NCBI GenBank assembly: GCA_937981985.1
Contig: CALJNB010000035.1
Location: 1-62,240, forward strand
Source of the DNA: an uncultured bacterium
Lineage (GTDB): Bacteria; Myxococcota_A; Bradymonadia; Bradymonadales; Bradymonadaceae
DNA length: 62,240 nucleotides
Direction: 5' to 3'
The position numbers and the translations under genes are program-made. The stretch's first letter is position 1, and each line of letters begins with the position of its first letter. The notes under the pieces are model-generated. The model ran no database searches. It saw only the letters and a program-made list of their open reading frames with translations, and was not told where the DNA came from. This document shows positions 26,079 through 35,761 of this stretch, piece after piece.

Positions 26079-28099
26079 ATTTTGTTAAAGTTGCCGCAGC
26101 GGTGATGAACCAAACCCCTCTCGATTGGGACAATAACGTTGCCAATATTCTAAAAGCTATCGAGCTTGCACGTGCCGATGATGTAACGCTGCTTTGCTTA
26201 CCGGAAATGTGCATCACCGGTTATGGGTGTGAGGATTCTTTCCACGCGCCCCACGTCTACGAGATGGCTTGGAAAATCGTGGATGAAGAGATTCGTCCCA
26301 AAACTGCAGGGATGATTGTGTCGGTTGGCTTGCCAGCGCGTTATACAAATGGCTTTTATAACACCGCATGTTTGATTGCTGATCAAAAGGTGGTTGGATT
26401 TGTTGCAAAACAACATCTAGCGGGGGGAGGTCTTCATTATGAACCTCGATGGTTTAAGCCTTGGCCGAGGGACACCGTTTCTGAAATTAAATTTGGAGCA
26501 CATAGCTACCCAATCGGCGACATCTATTTTAATTGCGGTGGAATAAAAATCGGTTTTGAAATTTGTGAAGAGGCTTGGGTTGCCCAACGCCCGGGTAGTG
26601 ATCTTTCTTTCAAAGGAGTGGATATTATCCTCAATCCTTCGGCTTCTCATTTTGCGTTTGGTAAATTGGAGACGCGAAAACGCTTCGTCGTTGAAGGGTC
26701 ACGTGCTTTTGGTGTCACCTACGTTTACTCCAATTTGCTTGGAAACGAGGCAGGCAGAGCTATCTACGATGGGGGCGCAATGATCGCGACGTCTGGCCAA
26801 ATGATATCCCAAGGTTCGCGTCTTTCTTTTAGCGATGTCGAAGTGACCTCAGCGGTGATCGATATCGAAACATCTCGCGTGAACCTTGCCCGTACTGTGA
26901 GTCATAGACCGATTGTGGAGAACGAGAAACTCGATCAAATCGAGGTAGATTTTAGATTTCCCTCTATCGAACCAGAATCCAATCCTCCCATAGATGTTCC
27001 TGCTTGGGAGAACTCGCCGGCGATAAAGGAAGAAGAGTTTTCTAGGGCGGTAGCGTTATCTCTTTTCGACTACTTGAGGAAAAGTTTTTCAAGAGGCTAT
27101 GTGGTTTCTATTTCTGGAGGGGCCGACTCAGCAGCCGTTTGTTGTCTTTCTGCACTTGCGATGGAATTCGCCGTTCACGAACTAGGTCTCGATACGACCA
27201 AGGATAAATTAGGTCACATCGCCGCGATTCAAAATGCGAAAAACGTCAAAGAAATCGTTAACGCGACACTTACGTGCGCCTATCAGTCGACCGCAAATAG
27301 CGGAAACATAACACGTGACGCTGCGAGTTCGGTGGCCGAGGCTCTCAATGCGAAATATCATGAACTCGATGTCGATAGTTTAGTAAGTAATTATACTAAA
27401 ATTATAGAACAAGCGATTGGACGAAAATTAACTTGGGAAACAGATGACGTCACCTTGCAGAACATTCAAGCAAGGTCGCGTGCACCATCGATCTGGATGT
27501 TTGCAAACATTAATAACGCGTTGCTCTTATCTACAAGCAACCGTTCTGAGGCTGCGGTAGGTTACGCGACAATGGATGGAGATACCGCGGGCGGTCTAAG
27601 TCCCGTAGCTGGAATAGATAAAGCATTCCTTCGCCAGTGGCTTGCGTGGATGGAAAAAGAGGGACCCTATGATTTGCACACGATTCCTGCGCTATCCAAA
27701 ATAAACAAGCAGCAACCTACCGCAGAATTAAGGCCTTCTGAAGAACGTCAGACGGACGAAGACGATTTGATGCCCTATGTTTTATTGGACGCTATCGAAC
27801 GCGTCGCGATTCGTGACAAAAAATCTCCGGTTGATGCCTATCGACTCATGCGCGCCAAATTTCCCCACTATGAACCCGGGCAGCTTTACTTATGGGTCGT
27901 TCGATTTTTTAAATTATGGTGTCGCAATCAGTGGAAGCGAGAACGTTACGCGCCGTCCTTTCATCTTGACGATGAAAGCTTAGATCCGAAAACTTGGTGT
28001 CGTTTTCCAATTCTTTCGGGCGGGTATAAACGGGAGTTAGAAATCTTAGCCGATTGGGTCGAACAAAAAGAAAATGTAAATTTGGAGATCTTAAATTGA
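26075..28099 (+). CDS. nadE: Glutamine-dependent NAD+ synthetase
   Basis: 674 residues, the two-domain type. Residues 1-290 form the nitrilase-like glutaminase with [16 protein letters not shown] (catalytic Glu), a central Lys region ([16 protein letters not shown]) and GFEICEEAW (catalytic Cys). Residues from about 320 form the synthetase with the PP-loop [13 protein letters not shown] and downstream [32 protein letters not shown]. It amidates nicotinate adenine dinucleotide to NAD using glutamine nitrogen. It overlaps pncB by four bases and nrtR by four bases, so translation is probably coupled along the operon. Confidence 0.96.
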   Translation: MNFVKVAAAVMNQTPLDWDNNVANILKAIELARADDVTLLCLPEMCITGYGCEDSFHAPHVYEMAWKIVDEEIRPKTAGMIVSVGLPARYTNGFYNTACLIADQKVVGFVAKQHLAGGGLHYEPRWFKPWPRDTVSEIKFGAHSYPIGDIYFNCGGIKIGFEICEEAWVAQRPGSDLSFKGVDIILNPSASHFAFGKLETRKRFVVEGSRAFGVTYVYSNLLGNEAGRAIYDGGAMIATSGQMISQGSRLSFSDVEVTSAVIDIETSRVNLARTVSHRPIVENEKLDQIEVDFRFPSIEPESNPPIDVPAWENSPAIKEEEFSRAVALSLFDYLRKSFSRGYVVSISGGADSAAVCCLSALAMEFAVHELGLDTTKDKLGHIAAIQNAKNVKEIVNATLTCAYQSTANSGNITRDAASSVAEALNAKYHELDVDSLVSNYTKIIEQAIGRKLTWETDDVTLQNIQARSRAPSIWMFANINNALLLSTSNRSEAAVGYATMDGDTAGGLSPVAGIDKAFLRQWLAWMEKEGPYDLHTIPALSKINKQQPTAELRPSEERQTDEDDLMPYVLLDAIERVAIRDKKSPVDAYRLMRAKFPHYEPGQLYLWVVRFFKLWCRNQWKRERYAPSFHLDDESLDPKTWCRFPILSGGYKRELEILADWVEQKENVNLEILN

Positions 28100-28785
28100 G
28101 TTTCGAATACGAATTTCCACGCGCAGCACTAACCGTAGATTGTGTCATCTTCGGTATCGATGAAGGCGACCTCAAGCTGATGTTGATTCAGAGAAACCTT
28201 GAGCCGTTCAAGGGAGAATGGGCCCTCGCCGGTGGGTTTGTGCGTTTGGATGAAACAACCGAAGAGGCAGCCCTTCGAGAGCTTGAAGAAGAAACAGGGT
28301 TGAAGAAAGTCTTTCTCGAACAGCTATATACTTTTAGTGCTCTAAACAGAGACCCTAGAGAAAGAGTCGTATCGGTTGCCTATTACGCTTTAGTGCGTAT
28401 GAGCGACCATCAGGTTTTCGCGTCCACCGACGCAGATGATGCGGCGTGGTTTGAAGTCGACGCGCATCCAAAACTTGCCTTTGATCACCAGAATATTGTC
28501 GACATGGCATTGGACCGATTAAAAAATACGCTTCGCTATCGTCCGATTGGATTCGAACTTTTACCCAAAAAATTTACGTTATCTGAACTCCAACATCTTT
28601 ATGAGGTCATTCTTGAAACCAAATTAGATAAAAGGAATTTTCGTCGACGAGTACTGAAAACAGGTTTGGTTGTTGAGACAGGTGATGTTCAAAAGGATGT
28701 TGCGCATCGCGCGGCTCAACTTTTTTCGTTTGATAAAAAACGATACGAAAAATTAAAACGTGATGGATTTAACTTCGAGGTTTAA
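28096..28785 (+). CDS. nrtR: Nudix-fold transcriptional regulator of NAD metabolism (NrtR-like)
   Basis: 229 residues from a TTG at 28096 that overlaps the nadE stop as TTGA, preceded by GGAG; upstream in-frame codons lie inside nadE. Residues 1-145 are a Nudix domain (a [16 protein letters not shown] opening, [20 protein letters not shown]). The Nudix box is fully canonical (G-x5-E-x7-REL-x-EE-x-GL), whereas many regulators of this family have degenerate boxes. Residues 150-229 are the winged helix of NrtR ([33 protein letters not shown]). NrtR senses ADP-ribose or NAD derivatives and represses NAD genes. The intact box leaves open that it also hydrolyses its ligand. Confidence 0.9.
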   Translation: MSFEYEFPRAALTVDCVIFGIDEGDLKLMLIQRNLEPFKGEWALAGGFVRLDETTEEAALRELEEETGLKKVFLEQLYTFSALNRDPRERVVSVAYYALVRMSDHQVFASTDADDAAWFEVDAHPKLAFDHQNIVDMALDRLKNTLRYRPIGFELLPKKFTLSELQHLYEVILETKLDKRNFRRRVLKTGLVVETGDVQKDVAHRAAQLFSFDKKRYEKLKRDGFNFEV

Positions 28786-28786
28786 G

Positions 28787-29398
28787 ATGAAACGAGCGTT
28801 GATTTTAGTTGATATTCAAAACGATTTTCTTCCCGAGGGGGCTTTAGCCGTTCCTGAAGGTGATAAAGTTATCGATATCGCAAATACTGTCGGCAAAAAA
28901 TTCGACCTCGTTATTAAGACACAAGATTGGCACCCCGCTAAACATAAAAGTTTCGCGAAGAATCATAATTTAGAAATCGGAACAATAATCGATCTCAACG
29001 GACTTCAACAATTTCTATGGCCCGTCCATTGTGTTCAGGGTTCAAAAGGTGCCGATTTTTCCGAACAGCTCGCCTCCTTTGAAAATGAATTCATATTTCA
29101 AAAAGGCGGCGATATAGAAGTGGATAGTTATTCTGGATTTTTCGATAACGGAAAAAGGAATAGCACCGGGCTGGGCGCGTTCTTGAAGCAACAAAAGATT
29201 AAAGCGCTTTTCGTAATGGGTTTAGCGACAGACTATTGTGTGAAATATACGGTGCTTGACGCGCTGGAACTCGGCTTCCAAACCCATCTTATTTTGGACG
29301 GGTGCCGAGGCGTTAATATAAATAATGGTGATGTTGAAAGCTCAATAAAAACGATGCAGAGTGCGGGTGTAATCTTGGTTCAAAGTAGTGAGATTTAA
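28787..29398 (+). CDS. pncA: Nicotinamidase
   Basis: 203 residues, one base after the nrtR stop. Isochorismatase-like hydrolase: ALILVDIQNDFLPEGALAVPEGD holds the catalytic Asp, IKTQDWHPAKHKSFA the metal-binding His/Asp set (D-x-H), WPVHCVQGSKGADF is typical of PncA, a central Lys lies in FQKGGDIEVDSYSGFFD, and MGLATDYCVKYTVLDALELG holds the nucleophilic Cys. It deamidates nicotinamide to nicotinate, the substrate of PncB. ATG 28787 gives the family-standard N-terminus MKRALILVD. The position in the operon matches the salvage sequence. Confidence 0.95.
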   Translation: MKRALILVDIQNDFLPEGALAVPEGDKVIDIANTVGKKFDLVIKTQDWHPAKHKSFAKNHNLEIGTIIDLNGLQQFLWPVHCVQGSKGADFSEQLASFENEFIFQKGGDIEVDSYSGFFDNGKRNSTGLGAFLKQQKIKALFVMGLATDYCVKYTVLDALELGFQTHLILDGCRGVNINNGDVESSIKTMQSAGVILVQSSEI

Positions 29399-30628
29399 AT
29401 GACTGAAATTTTGGCCGAAGGTAAATATCTTCGTTTACGTAAAAATTCTAAAGGCTGGGAATTCGCAGAACGGGTAAACCCCGACGGTGCGGTTGCTATT
29501 GTTCCCTTAACCGATGACAATAAGGTGATACTGATAGAACAATACCGACCTCCAGTCGGTGCAACCGTTATCGAATTCCCAGCGGGACTTGTCGGGGACA
29601 CCGCCGAATTTGCGGGTGAATTATTGGAGGTCGCCGCCGAACGCGAGCTCTTAGAAGAAACCGGATACGCGGCATCACAAATGGAATACCTTACCGATGG
29701 TCCGGCGTCGGCTGGAATGTCGAGCGAACGTGTTACCTTCTTCAAGGCTTCGAACTTACGCCGAGTTGCCGAAGGTGGCGGCGACGAGAGCGAAGACATC
29801 GACATTCACGAAGTAGACTTAAGTGATGTCACCGCATTTTTAGAAGCCGCAAAAAAACGCGGCGCCGAAATCGATCCCAAAGTCTATGCAGGATTATATT
29901 TCCTCGGCGCAACTGATAGCCATCGAAGACAATCGGTTGACATCTCACTTCCAAAATCAACTCAAAGAATCGACTCCCCAGGTGGACTCCCACTAGGAGA
30001 TGAACTACTTGCCAAGATTGACGCCACCTTACCCTCACTTCCTGAAGGCGGGCGAGTAGGAATCTTGGGTGGAACCTTTAATCCGCCGCACGTTGGGCAC
30101 GCGCTTTTAGCGCACGCAATGCTGGCAACCGAAGCGATCGATGAACTTTGGATTATCCCAGTTTATAAACATCCCTTCGGCAAAGGAACCGTAGATTTTG
30201 AGCTACGTGTAGAATTATGCAAGCGAGCCTTTAGTAAGCTTGGCGACAAAGTAAGAATTGTGGAAATCGAGCGTGATCTTCCAAAGCCCAGCTATACCGT
30301 TCAAACCTTAAGTGCACTTCATGCGGTACGTCCGGGCATCGCGCCGACTTTGATAATTGGATCGGATATCGTGCCCGAACTACCACGTTGGAATGAGCCC
30401 GAAAAACTTCCCATACTTAGTGATGTCATTGTTGTTCCTCGGCAGGGAGCGCCGCTTTTGAAAAACCCCGATACGATCGACCTTAAAATATATAAAGGTT
30501 TTCGACTTCCTAATGTTTCTTCATCGGCAATAAAGAGCGCGATTCAATCCGGAGATTCTATCGATGGATTATTAGATACTAATGTGTTGGAATTCATTCA
30601 GGAACATAATTTGTATCCGCGCCACTAA
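29399..30628 (+). CDS. Fusion of ADP-ribose pyrophosphatase-like Nudix domain and NadD
   Basis: 409 residues, starting directly after the pncA stop. Residues 1-180 are a Nudix hydrolase of the ADP-ribose pyrophosphatase type: VILIEQYRPPVGATVIEFPAGLVGD and a box with ELLEVAAERELLEETGY; the first Gly of the box is offset, so the signature has an apparent insertion. After a linker, residues about 217-405 are nicotinate-mononucleotide adenylyltransferase: GILGGTFNPPHVGHALLAHAML (nucleotide-binding HxGH), a YTVQTLSAL segment, IIGSDIVPELPRWNEPE and the ISSTxIR-like VSSSAIKSAI. The known NadM-Nudix fusions have the opposite order and another adenylyltransferase family. It would couple NaAD synthesis with ADP-ribose clearance. 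Confidence 0.92.
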   Translation: MTEILAEGKYLRLRKNSKGWEFAERVNPDGAVAIVPLTDDNKVILIEQYRPPVGATVIEFPAGLVGDTAEFAGELLEVAAERELLEETGYAASQMEYLTDGPASAGMSSERVTFFKASNLRRVAEGGGDESEDIDIHEVDLSDVTAFLEAAKKRGAEIDPKVYAGLYFLGATDSHRRQSVDISLPKSTQRIDSPGGLPLGDELLAKIDATLPSLPEGGRVGILGGTFNPPHVGHALLAHAMLATEAIDELWIIPVYKHPFGKGTVDFELRVELCKRAFSKLGDKVRIVEIERDLPKPSYTVQTLSALHAVRPGIAPTLIIGSDIVPELPRWNEPEKLPILSDVIVVPRQGAPLLKNPDTIDLKIYKGFRLPNVSSSAIKSAIQSGDSIDGLLDTNVLEFIQEHNLYPRH

Positions 30629-30638
30629 ATTCGAATAT

Positions 30639-31172
30639 TTAGGCGGCCTGACTCGTTATTTCACCAGGCTCGATAGGTACTAGATCAGAGATGTTTGTCG
30701 TTGATTTTGGCTCCCTTTTCACCAGAAAGGTCGGAACGAAATGGGTAATGATGGTGAAATAGAGAATTCCGGAAGTGGGTATGGCTAGCGCTATTAGGTT
30801 TGCATTAATATTTGCACCCGCTGTGATTGCGTAAATTAGGGCTGCAAATAATCCTAACCATTGTAAAACCATTATCGTCATTGCGGTTCGTAAAGTGGTG
30901 TTTGTCATTTTTAAAGTTCCCAAAAGGGGACTGAGAATGTGGTCCTTGTAGACGCGGCATGTAACATTATTGTCGGTGAGGTGCTTTTTGAGCTCGGTCG
31001 ACGATGTTTCATCTAAACCTTTCGCAACGAAACCGAGTCCCGTGACATTTGAAAACCCACTGCGATTACGACTAGAGTCGTCCTGAAAGACGCAATTATT
31101 TTCGGTACTCCAAAGCTCCAGTATTTTTAGAAGATCTTCATTTTTGGTTTCACATAAAATTGAGTGTTTCAT
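30639..31172 (-). CDS. Membrane protein, unknown function
   Basis: 177 residues from the ATG at 31172, preceded by a GGAAATG ribosome site; an in-frame ATG at 31226 would add 18 residues. The N-terminal 95 residues are soluble with a CETKNEDLLKILELW opening and several Asn/Ser-rich segments. Two hydrophobic helices follow (about 100-120 and 126-150; LQWLGLFAALIYAITAG and LIALAIPTSGILYFTIITHF), then a charged C-terminal tail. No signal peptide and no family recognised. It is convergent with the Nudix-NadD gene, 10 bases between the stops, so it is not part of the NAD operon. Confidence 0.6.
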   Translation of the reverse strand: MKHSILCETKNEDLLKILELWSTENNCVFQDDSSRNRSGFSNVTGLGFVAKGLDETSSTELKKHLTDNNVTCRVYKDHILSPLLGTLKMTNTTLRTAMTIMVLQWLGLFAALIYAITAGANINANLIALAIPTSGILYFTIITHFVPTFLVKREPKSTTNISDLVPIEPGEITSQAA

Positions 31173-31341
31173 AACATTTCCATTTCTAGCAGGTAATTTA
31201 AACTGGTAGTTATTGCTGACACCCACCTTTTCGGGACCGATAACTTTTGGTCGCGTATTTTTTCAAAATTTTATTGGGAATTTCACTCGGACTGTTTCTC
31301 TCAGACCTTGAGTATTCAGAAACAGCGCGAAACCGCGGGTG

Positions 31342-32547
31342 TTACTCGCAGCGGGCAAACCCGAGAGCATTAGCGGACTGTTGAAAACTCACCGCGATTT
31401 TTCCGGAAGGGTCAAACTTCAGACTATTTCTCGCATATGATTTCGATTGGGAAATGATGCTCGTGCTCCAACCAGAGCTATCTCTGGAAGTGTAGCGCAA
31501 TTCCCCACTCGGAAGAGAGCTTGTATGAACAATATGTATCGTACCGTCGCGCTCCAGAAGTGAGGTATTCCAACCTGCATCGTTATTGGTATCTAATGTT
31601 TGGGTTGTCCACTCCCCATTCGCGTTAGTCGCGTAGTATAACTTCCCTGCATCAACCTTGTGTTCTCGATAGCTGATATGCAACGTGCCGTCCGCGGCTT
31701 TTGCTAAGGAACTCGACCCGCCGATATCAAAGCCACTTACGACTGTTTCTTTGACCCAACTCCCGCTTGCACGACTCGTGAAAAATAGTCCTTCTCTGTA
31801 ACTACCAAAGGAGATGAGTGGGAAGGAATCACGTATTATGATTGAAGGCGTGGGGCGTCCATATGTATCAGCTTCCACTTCTTCTAATGTCCATGTATCG
31901 CCATTTCGTACTCCATAAATAAGCGCTGAGCGGGCACCCAAGTAAGAAATGTGTAGGCGATTTTGTGCGTCGGTTGTCATTGTTAGATCTTCTCCCACGA
32001 CACCTTGACCAGCGATAAGGGTTGTTATCCAAGAACCCGTTGCGTTTGTTGCCTGACGAAGATCGAAGTTCTCGCCTTCATAATAGACGATGTCCACGCG
32101 CCCCTGTGGGTTGATAGCGATCGCTGTTGCACTGATTGGACGCGGAGAGGGGATTTGTTCAAAATCCCAAACGCCCGAGGCGTTTGTTCCGTAATAGAGT
32201 CCCAAATTGGTTGAAAAAGAAACGTGCGCGAAGCCGTTCTTGTCAAAAACCAAATCGCTCGATCCGCCGGCGTCGGTCGTTTCGTGACCGGCTATTGGAA
32301 AGATCGTTTCAACTTTCCAAGAAGCACATTTCGTACCTTTGCCATTCTCACCGGTGTCAGATCGCATATCAGCGCCATCTTTTGACGGCATGTCACCGAC
32401 GGCATCTTTTACGCTCACATCGAGTGAAAAGTCTTTAAGATTAGCGTCATCGATAGAACCTAAGTTCACATCAGCTCCGCTTTTAATATCGTCCGAACAT
32501 GACGCAAAGGAAATAAGACATAGAACAAGGAGTGTTTTTCGTAGCAT
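31342..32547 (-). CDS. Secreted lipoprotein with beta-propeller-like repeats
   Basis: 401 residues. A signal peptide MLRKTLLVLCLISFASC ends in a lipobox Cys 17. An Asp/Gly/Ser-rich linker (about 18-75) precedes a domain made of about seven repeats of 40-50 residues with the pattern of a strand, a DxxGxxHISY-like turn and an LYYxTNAxGxW strand (DKNGFAHVSFSTNLGLYYGTNASGVW, ANGEWTTQTLDTN, RDGTIHIVHTSS). This resembles sialidase/BNR or exo-alpha-sialidase-like beta-propellers found in Myxococcota surface proteins; no catalytic residues are evident. A sugar- or protein-binding surface role is inferred. Convergent with nothing; 371 bases without a gene follow upstream. Confidence 0.72.
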   Translation of the reverse strand: MLRKTLLVLCLISFASCSDDIKSGADVNLGSIDDANLKDFSLDVSVKDAVGDMPSKDGADMRSDTGENGKGTKCASWKVETIFPIAGHETTDAGGSSDLVFDKNGFAHVSFSTNLGLYYGTNASGVWDFEQIPSPRPISATAIAINPQGRVDIVYYEGENFDLRQATNATGSWITTLIAGQGVVGEDLTMTTDAQNRLHISYLGARSALIYGVRNGDTWTLEEVEADTYGRPTPSIIIRDSFPLISFGSYREGLFFTSRASGSWVKETVVSGFDIGGSSSLAKAADGTLHISYREHKVDAGKLYYATNANGEWTTQTLDTNNDAGWNTSLLERDGTIHIVHTSSLPSGELRYTSRDSSGWSTSIISQSKSYARNSLKFDPSGKIAVSFQQSANALGFARCE

Positions 32548-32918
32548 TGGTAATCTCCTGTCGAGGTCAAATTTCGGCGGGTTTTAGTATTGAATAGGGA
32601 CAAAATTTCTAATTCTTTGTAGGTGAAATAGTAGCAAAATTCGCTCATTTTTCAATTGCGATGGATCCCTTAGGCAATGGGCGCTTTACCTTAACTTTTT
32701 TATCGGTGTTAAAAAAAACATGCCGCCAAGATCGTACTCTATTTTCATTTAAGTCCGGTGCGACTTTAACTGGATGCATTTTAATTTCAATGCGTAGATT
32801 TGGAGTATGGAACAAGCTTCGGATCTCGGACCGTGAAACTTGGACGGCGAGTTGAATAAACTGGCAATTTCAGGGAAATTAAAACTCAAAAAGTAACTTG
32901 AGATAAGAAGGCGATCTG
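32548..32918. other. Intergenic, no supported gene
   Basis: This divergent region between the propeller lipoprotein and hutD holds promoters for both in all likelihood, but I could not pick convincing boxes. A 64-codon frame at 32661-32855 on the plus strand has no ribosome site, no recognisable sequence and unusual composition. Confidence 0.5.
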
Positions 32919-33485
32919 ATGACGATTCAACATTTAACTGCCAGTGATTATAAAACCATGCCTTGGTCGAATGGCCGCGGTGTGACCTTGGAGATGATTC
33001 GATGTGAAAACAAGCAAAGTGAATTGTTGTGGCGTTTATCCATAGCGACGGTTACCGAAGATGGTCCTTTTTCTATGTTTCCCGGAATCGAGCGCAATTT
33101 GACGGTGCTGTCCGGTCAAGGGTTTGAACTGGTCGAAGAGGAGAGCGGGATTATTCTTCATGCGGAGCTTTTAAAACCTCTTGCGTTTGCCGGCGATACT
33201 CCTCTTTACGCTAAAAAAGTCCGTGGGCCCTGTCAGGATTTTAATGTGATGACGTCGGGTGCTCTACCCAAGCCTCGAGTTTGGATTGAAAAACGTGCGG
33301 CAAATTTGGGGATCACCAAAGGTGAATGGTTGATCGTGTTTGCGCTCGATGTTTCGATTATTCAGGCAGGTGACGACACCATAAATATGAAAGGTCACGA
33401 ACTATTGATTTGCGAACGGTCCGTTAGGCTAGAGGACGGCGCCGTTATCTGCCTCGTTCTCGATGAGCGTTATCGAAAAAAATAA
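32919..33485 (+). CDS. hutD: HutD / Ves family cupin protein
   Basis: 188 residues. HutD-family double-cupin proteins occur with histidine-utilisation genes, with an inferred limiting or accessory role; E. coli Ves is the cold-induced relative. Family features: an IQHLTASDYKTMPWSNGRGVTLEMI opening, LLWRLSIATVTEDGPFSMFPGIERNLTVLSG, and a YAKKVRGPCQDFNVMT segment corresponding to the conserved G-P-x-x-DFN motif. Start ATG 32919 follows an AAGG site at good spacing. No hut genes lie nearby, so this copy acts alone here. Cytoplasmic. Confidence 0.88.
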   Translation: MTIQHLTASDYKTMPWSNGRGVTLEMIRCENKQSELLWRLSIATVTEDGPFSMFPGIERNLTVLSGQGFELVEEESGIILHAELLKPLAFAGDTPLYAKKVRGPCQDFNVMTSGALPKPRVWIEKRAANLGITKGEWLIVFALDVSIIQAGDDTINMKGHELLICERSVRLEDGAVICLVLDERYRKK

Positions 33486-33591
33486 ACGAAATACGCAACA
33501 GAATATCCAAGGGGTCGAAGATGGGTTTGGCAATGAACGCCACGTCGAATGACTCGACGTTATGTATTTAATTAAACTCAAAGGAATTAAA

Positions 33592-33798
33592 ATGAAAAAC
33601 TTAATCTCAACACTTCATTCTGACGAAGCTGGCGCAACATCTACTGAATATATCATTCTACTCATCCTTATCGCATGTTTCGTGATTGGGATCGTCAAGG
33701 CGTTTGGAAATACATTATCAGACAAGTTCAATGAAGCGAACGACGCGGTTGATGGCCTATCCTTTGGATCGACGACTGGATCGACGACTTCCAATTAA
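33592..33798 (+). CDS. Flp/Fap-type pilin (class IVb), solitary
   Basis: 68 residues. A short hydrophilic leader, then AGATSTEYIILLILIACFVIGIVKAFG: the Glu-Tyr pair followed by a hydrophobic helix is the Flp pilin signature, and prepilin peptidase cleaves just before it. ATG 33592 has an AAAGGA ribosome site; a start at 33562 would add ten residues. The C-terminus repeats GSTT, encoded by a short direct repeat. No tad genes (assembly ATPase, secretin, prepilin peptidase) occur in this window, so assembly must rely on genes elsewhere. The gene is expressed singly between hutD and a convergent gene. Confidence 0.85.
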   Translation: MKNLISTLHSDEAGATSTEYIILLILIACFVIGIVKAFGNTLSDKFNEANDAVDGLSFGSTTGSTTSN

Positions 33799-33812
33799 CG
33801 AATTGGGTATTT

Positions 33813-34136
33813 TTATTCGGATTCATCGCTAATATTCTGCTCAATGCTTTTGGGCTTTTTTTGTCGAGTTTCAGGTTTAACGGTAACTTCGATATAAAAA
33901 GACTCCAATTCTTGGGCTGCAAATTCGAGTATTTTTTTTGAAATCTCCTTTTCATGAATAGCCGATGCCCCCTTTTCGTTTTCACCAATTTTACAATCAA
34001 ACCCCCAAAAGTCGGCTTTTTCCGGAAGTGTTTTCCGTCGCTCTCTTGCCATATATTTTCTGATCTGATGGATCGTGAACTCAACTTGTCGATCACGTTT
34101 TTTATTAGGTACATTGAAATTAAATGTCTTTTTCAT
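33813..34136 (-). CDS. DUF6172 family protein
   Basis: 107 residues from the ATG at 34136, better spaced from the AAAGGA site than the ATG at 34142. The family pattern is clear: MKKTFNFNVPNKKRDRQVEF, HQIRKYMARERRKTLP, DFWGFDCKIG, a GASAIHEKEI segment and ESFYIEVTVKPETRQKKPK. These small basic cytoplasmic proteins are widespread in proteobacteria and have no established function. Convergent with the pilin gene, 14 bases between the stops. Nothing else unusual. Confidence 0.8.
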   Translation of the reverse strand: MKKTFNFNVPNKKRDRQVEFTIHQIRKYMARERRKTLPEKADFWGFDCKIGENEKGASAIHEKEISKKILEFAAQELESFYIEVTVKPETRQKKPKSIEQNISDESE

Positions 34137-34385
34137 GTTCATTATCCTTTGTGGCTAAGCGATATTTTTCGTTTCCGAGGGTCTAGCACATCGCAAGTCG
34201 CCACATTTGCCAGAAATTCGACGCAATGAAAAGACTAGCAGTAATTTGAAGATTTTCCATCGGGTTTAGGCACGAAGCCTAACGCGGATACTTGTACCTT
34301 CATGCGCACATCTTTTGCGGATACTTGTAAAGAATTTTAATCTCGTTAGGTTTGTATTCTTTCTAGAAGCGAAATGGTGATGCAT

Positions 34386-35666
34386 ATGAAATTGATATCT
34401 CTTCTTATTTTTTCGATTTTATTGATTTCTTGTAGTTTTGAAAGAAGCCAGTTTTCCTGCGAAGGTGAGAACCAAGGTGCAGTTAATGACAAAGGGCGAG
34501 TTTGTGTAGAGGGAGTTTGGATAGATCAAAAGACACCTAGCGACTCCGGAATAAAAACTCCGACAGATATGGGAGGGACTACCGATATAGACGTTTTCGA
34601 TATGTCCGATGCTTCGATTTGCCCTGATGAACAGGTGCTTTGCGACGATATGTGCACCGATATTAATACGAATCTATCTCATTGTGGTAAGTGTAATAAC
34701 GCATGTAGCGAATCGGAATTATGTTCGTCTGGAAAGTGCGCGGCCTCTTGTGAAGCGCCAACCCCAAACATGTGCGACGAAAAATGCGTCGATTTTGAAA
34801 GTAATGTAAATTATTGCGGTGACTGTGAAACTGCATGTCCGGAACGCGCTGGAGCTGAGATCAGTTGTGAGTCTCGTCAATGCAAATTTGAGTGTAAGGA
34901 AAATAGAGATGATTGTGATGGAGTTGTCGACAATGGTTGTGAGGCAAATCTACTTTTGGATCAGGACAATTGTGGAGCTTGTGGGGTCAAACAAAAACCC
35001 GAAGTTTGTGATGGTAAGGATAACGATTGTAACGGCGAGATAGATGACGGTTTAGTCGAAATCTGTGATGGAATGGATAATGATTGCGACAGCGTTATCG
35101 ACGAAGGCTGTCCAAAGAACATCGTCATTTCATCCAATGATTATGCATCTTTCGGCGTACACGGTAATGGGTCCGGTTCGCCGTTCGATGATTCTTGCCC
35201 AGCCGGAGAGGCAATTGTAAGTTTCGATATCGATTTTTCGGGAAACCAGGTTGACCGTGTTGTTCCTAAATGCGCGCAGGTTAAGTTAGTTACAGACACC
35301 TCGGCTAGGCCCTACACTTATTCGATTAAGGCAGGATCCTCTACCGCACTCCCTGCGCGAGGAACGAATACGACTCAGACTTGGTTATTAGAGTGTCCCA
35401 GAAACGAATTTGCGGTCGGTCTAGTGACCCGAGTTGCTTCAACCGGCGTGAGCGGTTTAAGGCTATCCTGCGCCGAACTTGTCGTCACCTCCACGTTTGG
35501 AATCGTTTATGGGGGAATAGGAACTACGGAAAAGATCGGGTCAGGGATGGATTACGATAATAGTCTGACCGCGCCGCTCGTTATCGGTGGGGTTCGAGGT
35601 TCGTCATCACATATTCTGGATTCTTTGGGGATTGGCCAAAAATCTATCTTGATAGATCTTAAATAA
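34386..35666 (+). CDS. Cys-rich lipoprotein with MopE-like repeats
   Basis: 426 residues from ATG 34386, which starts the signal peptide MKLISLLIFSILLISC (lipobox Cys 16); earlier in-frame codons at 34374 add four residues. A linker is followed by about ten Cys-rich units: NLSHCGKCNNAC, NVNYCGDCETAC and DNCGACG, then two copies of the putative metal-binding MopE motif, VCDGKDNDCNGEIDDG and ICDGMDNDCDSVIDEGC. The C-terminal 190 residues are beta-rich (VISSNDYASFGVHGNGSGSPFDDSC) and may be a lectin-like or jacalin-like domain. Such multi-module surface proteins typify Myxococcota and Bradymonadales. Function unknown. Confidence 0.82.
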   Translation: MKLISLLIFSILLISCSFERSQFSCEGENQGAVNDKGRVCVEGVWIDQKTPSDSGIKTPTDMGGTTDIDVFDMSDASICPDEQVLCDDMCTDINTNLSHCGKCNNACSESELCSSGKCAASCEAPTPNMCDEKCVDFESNVNYCGDCETACPERAGAEISCESRQCKFECKENRDDCDGVVDNGCEANLLLDQDNCGACGVKQKPEVCDGKDNDCNGEIDDGLVEICDGMDNDCDSVIDEGCPKNIVISSNDYASFGVHGNGSGSPFDDSCPAGEAIVSFDIDFSGNQVDRVVPKCAQVKLVTDTSARPYTYSIKAGSSTALPARGTNTTQTWLLECPRNEFAVGLVTRVASTGVSGLRLSCAELVVTSTFGIVYGGIGTTEKIGSGMDYDNSLTAPLVIGGVRGSSSHILDSLGIGQKSILIDLK

Positions 35667-35761
35667 GCCAACATTTCCCCCATTGTTAAGCGACGATTTA
35701 GGGTGCATCTAGTCGACAGTTAGACAAAAAATGGACCACCTTTTCGGCTATGGAAGTGATT

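Noticed and set aside
32661..32855. A 64-codon plus-strand frame in the gap before hutD.
   Set aside because: No ribosome site and implausible composition.
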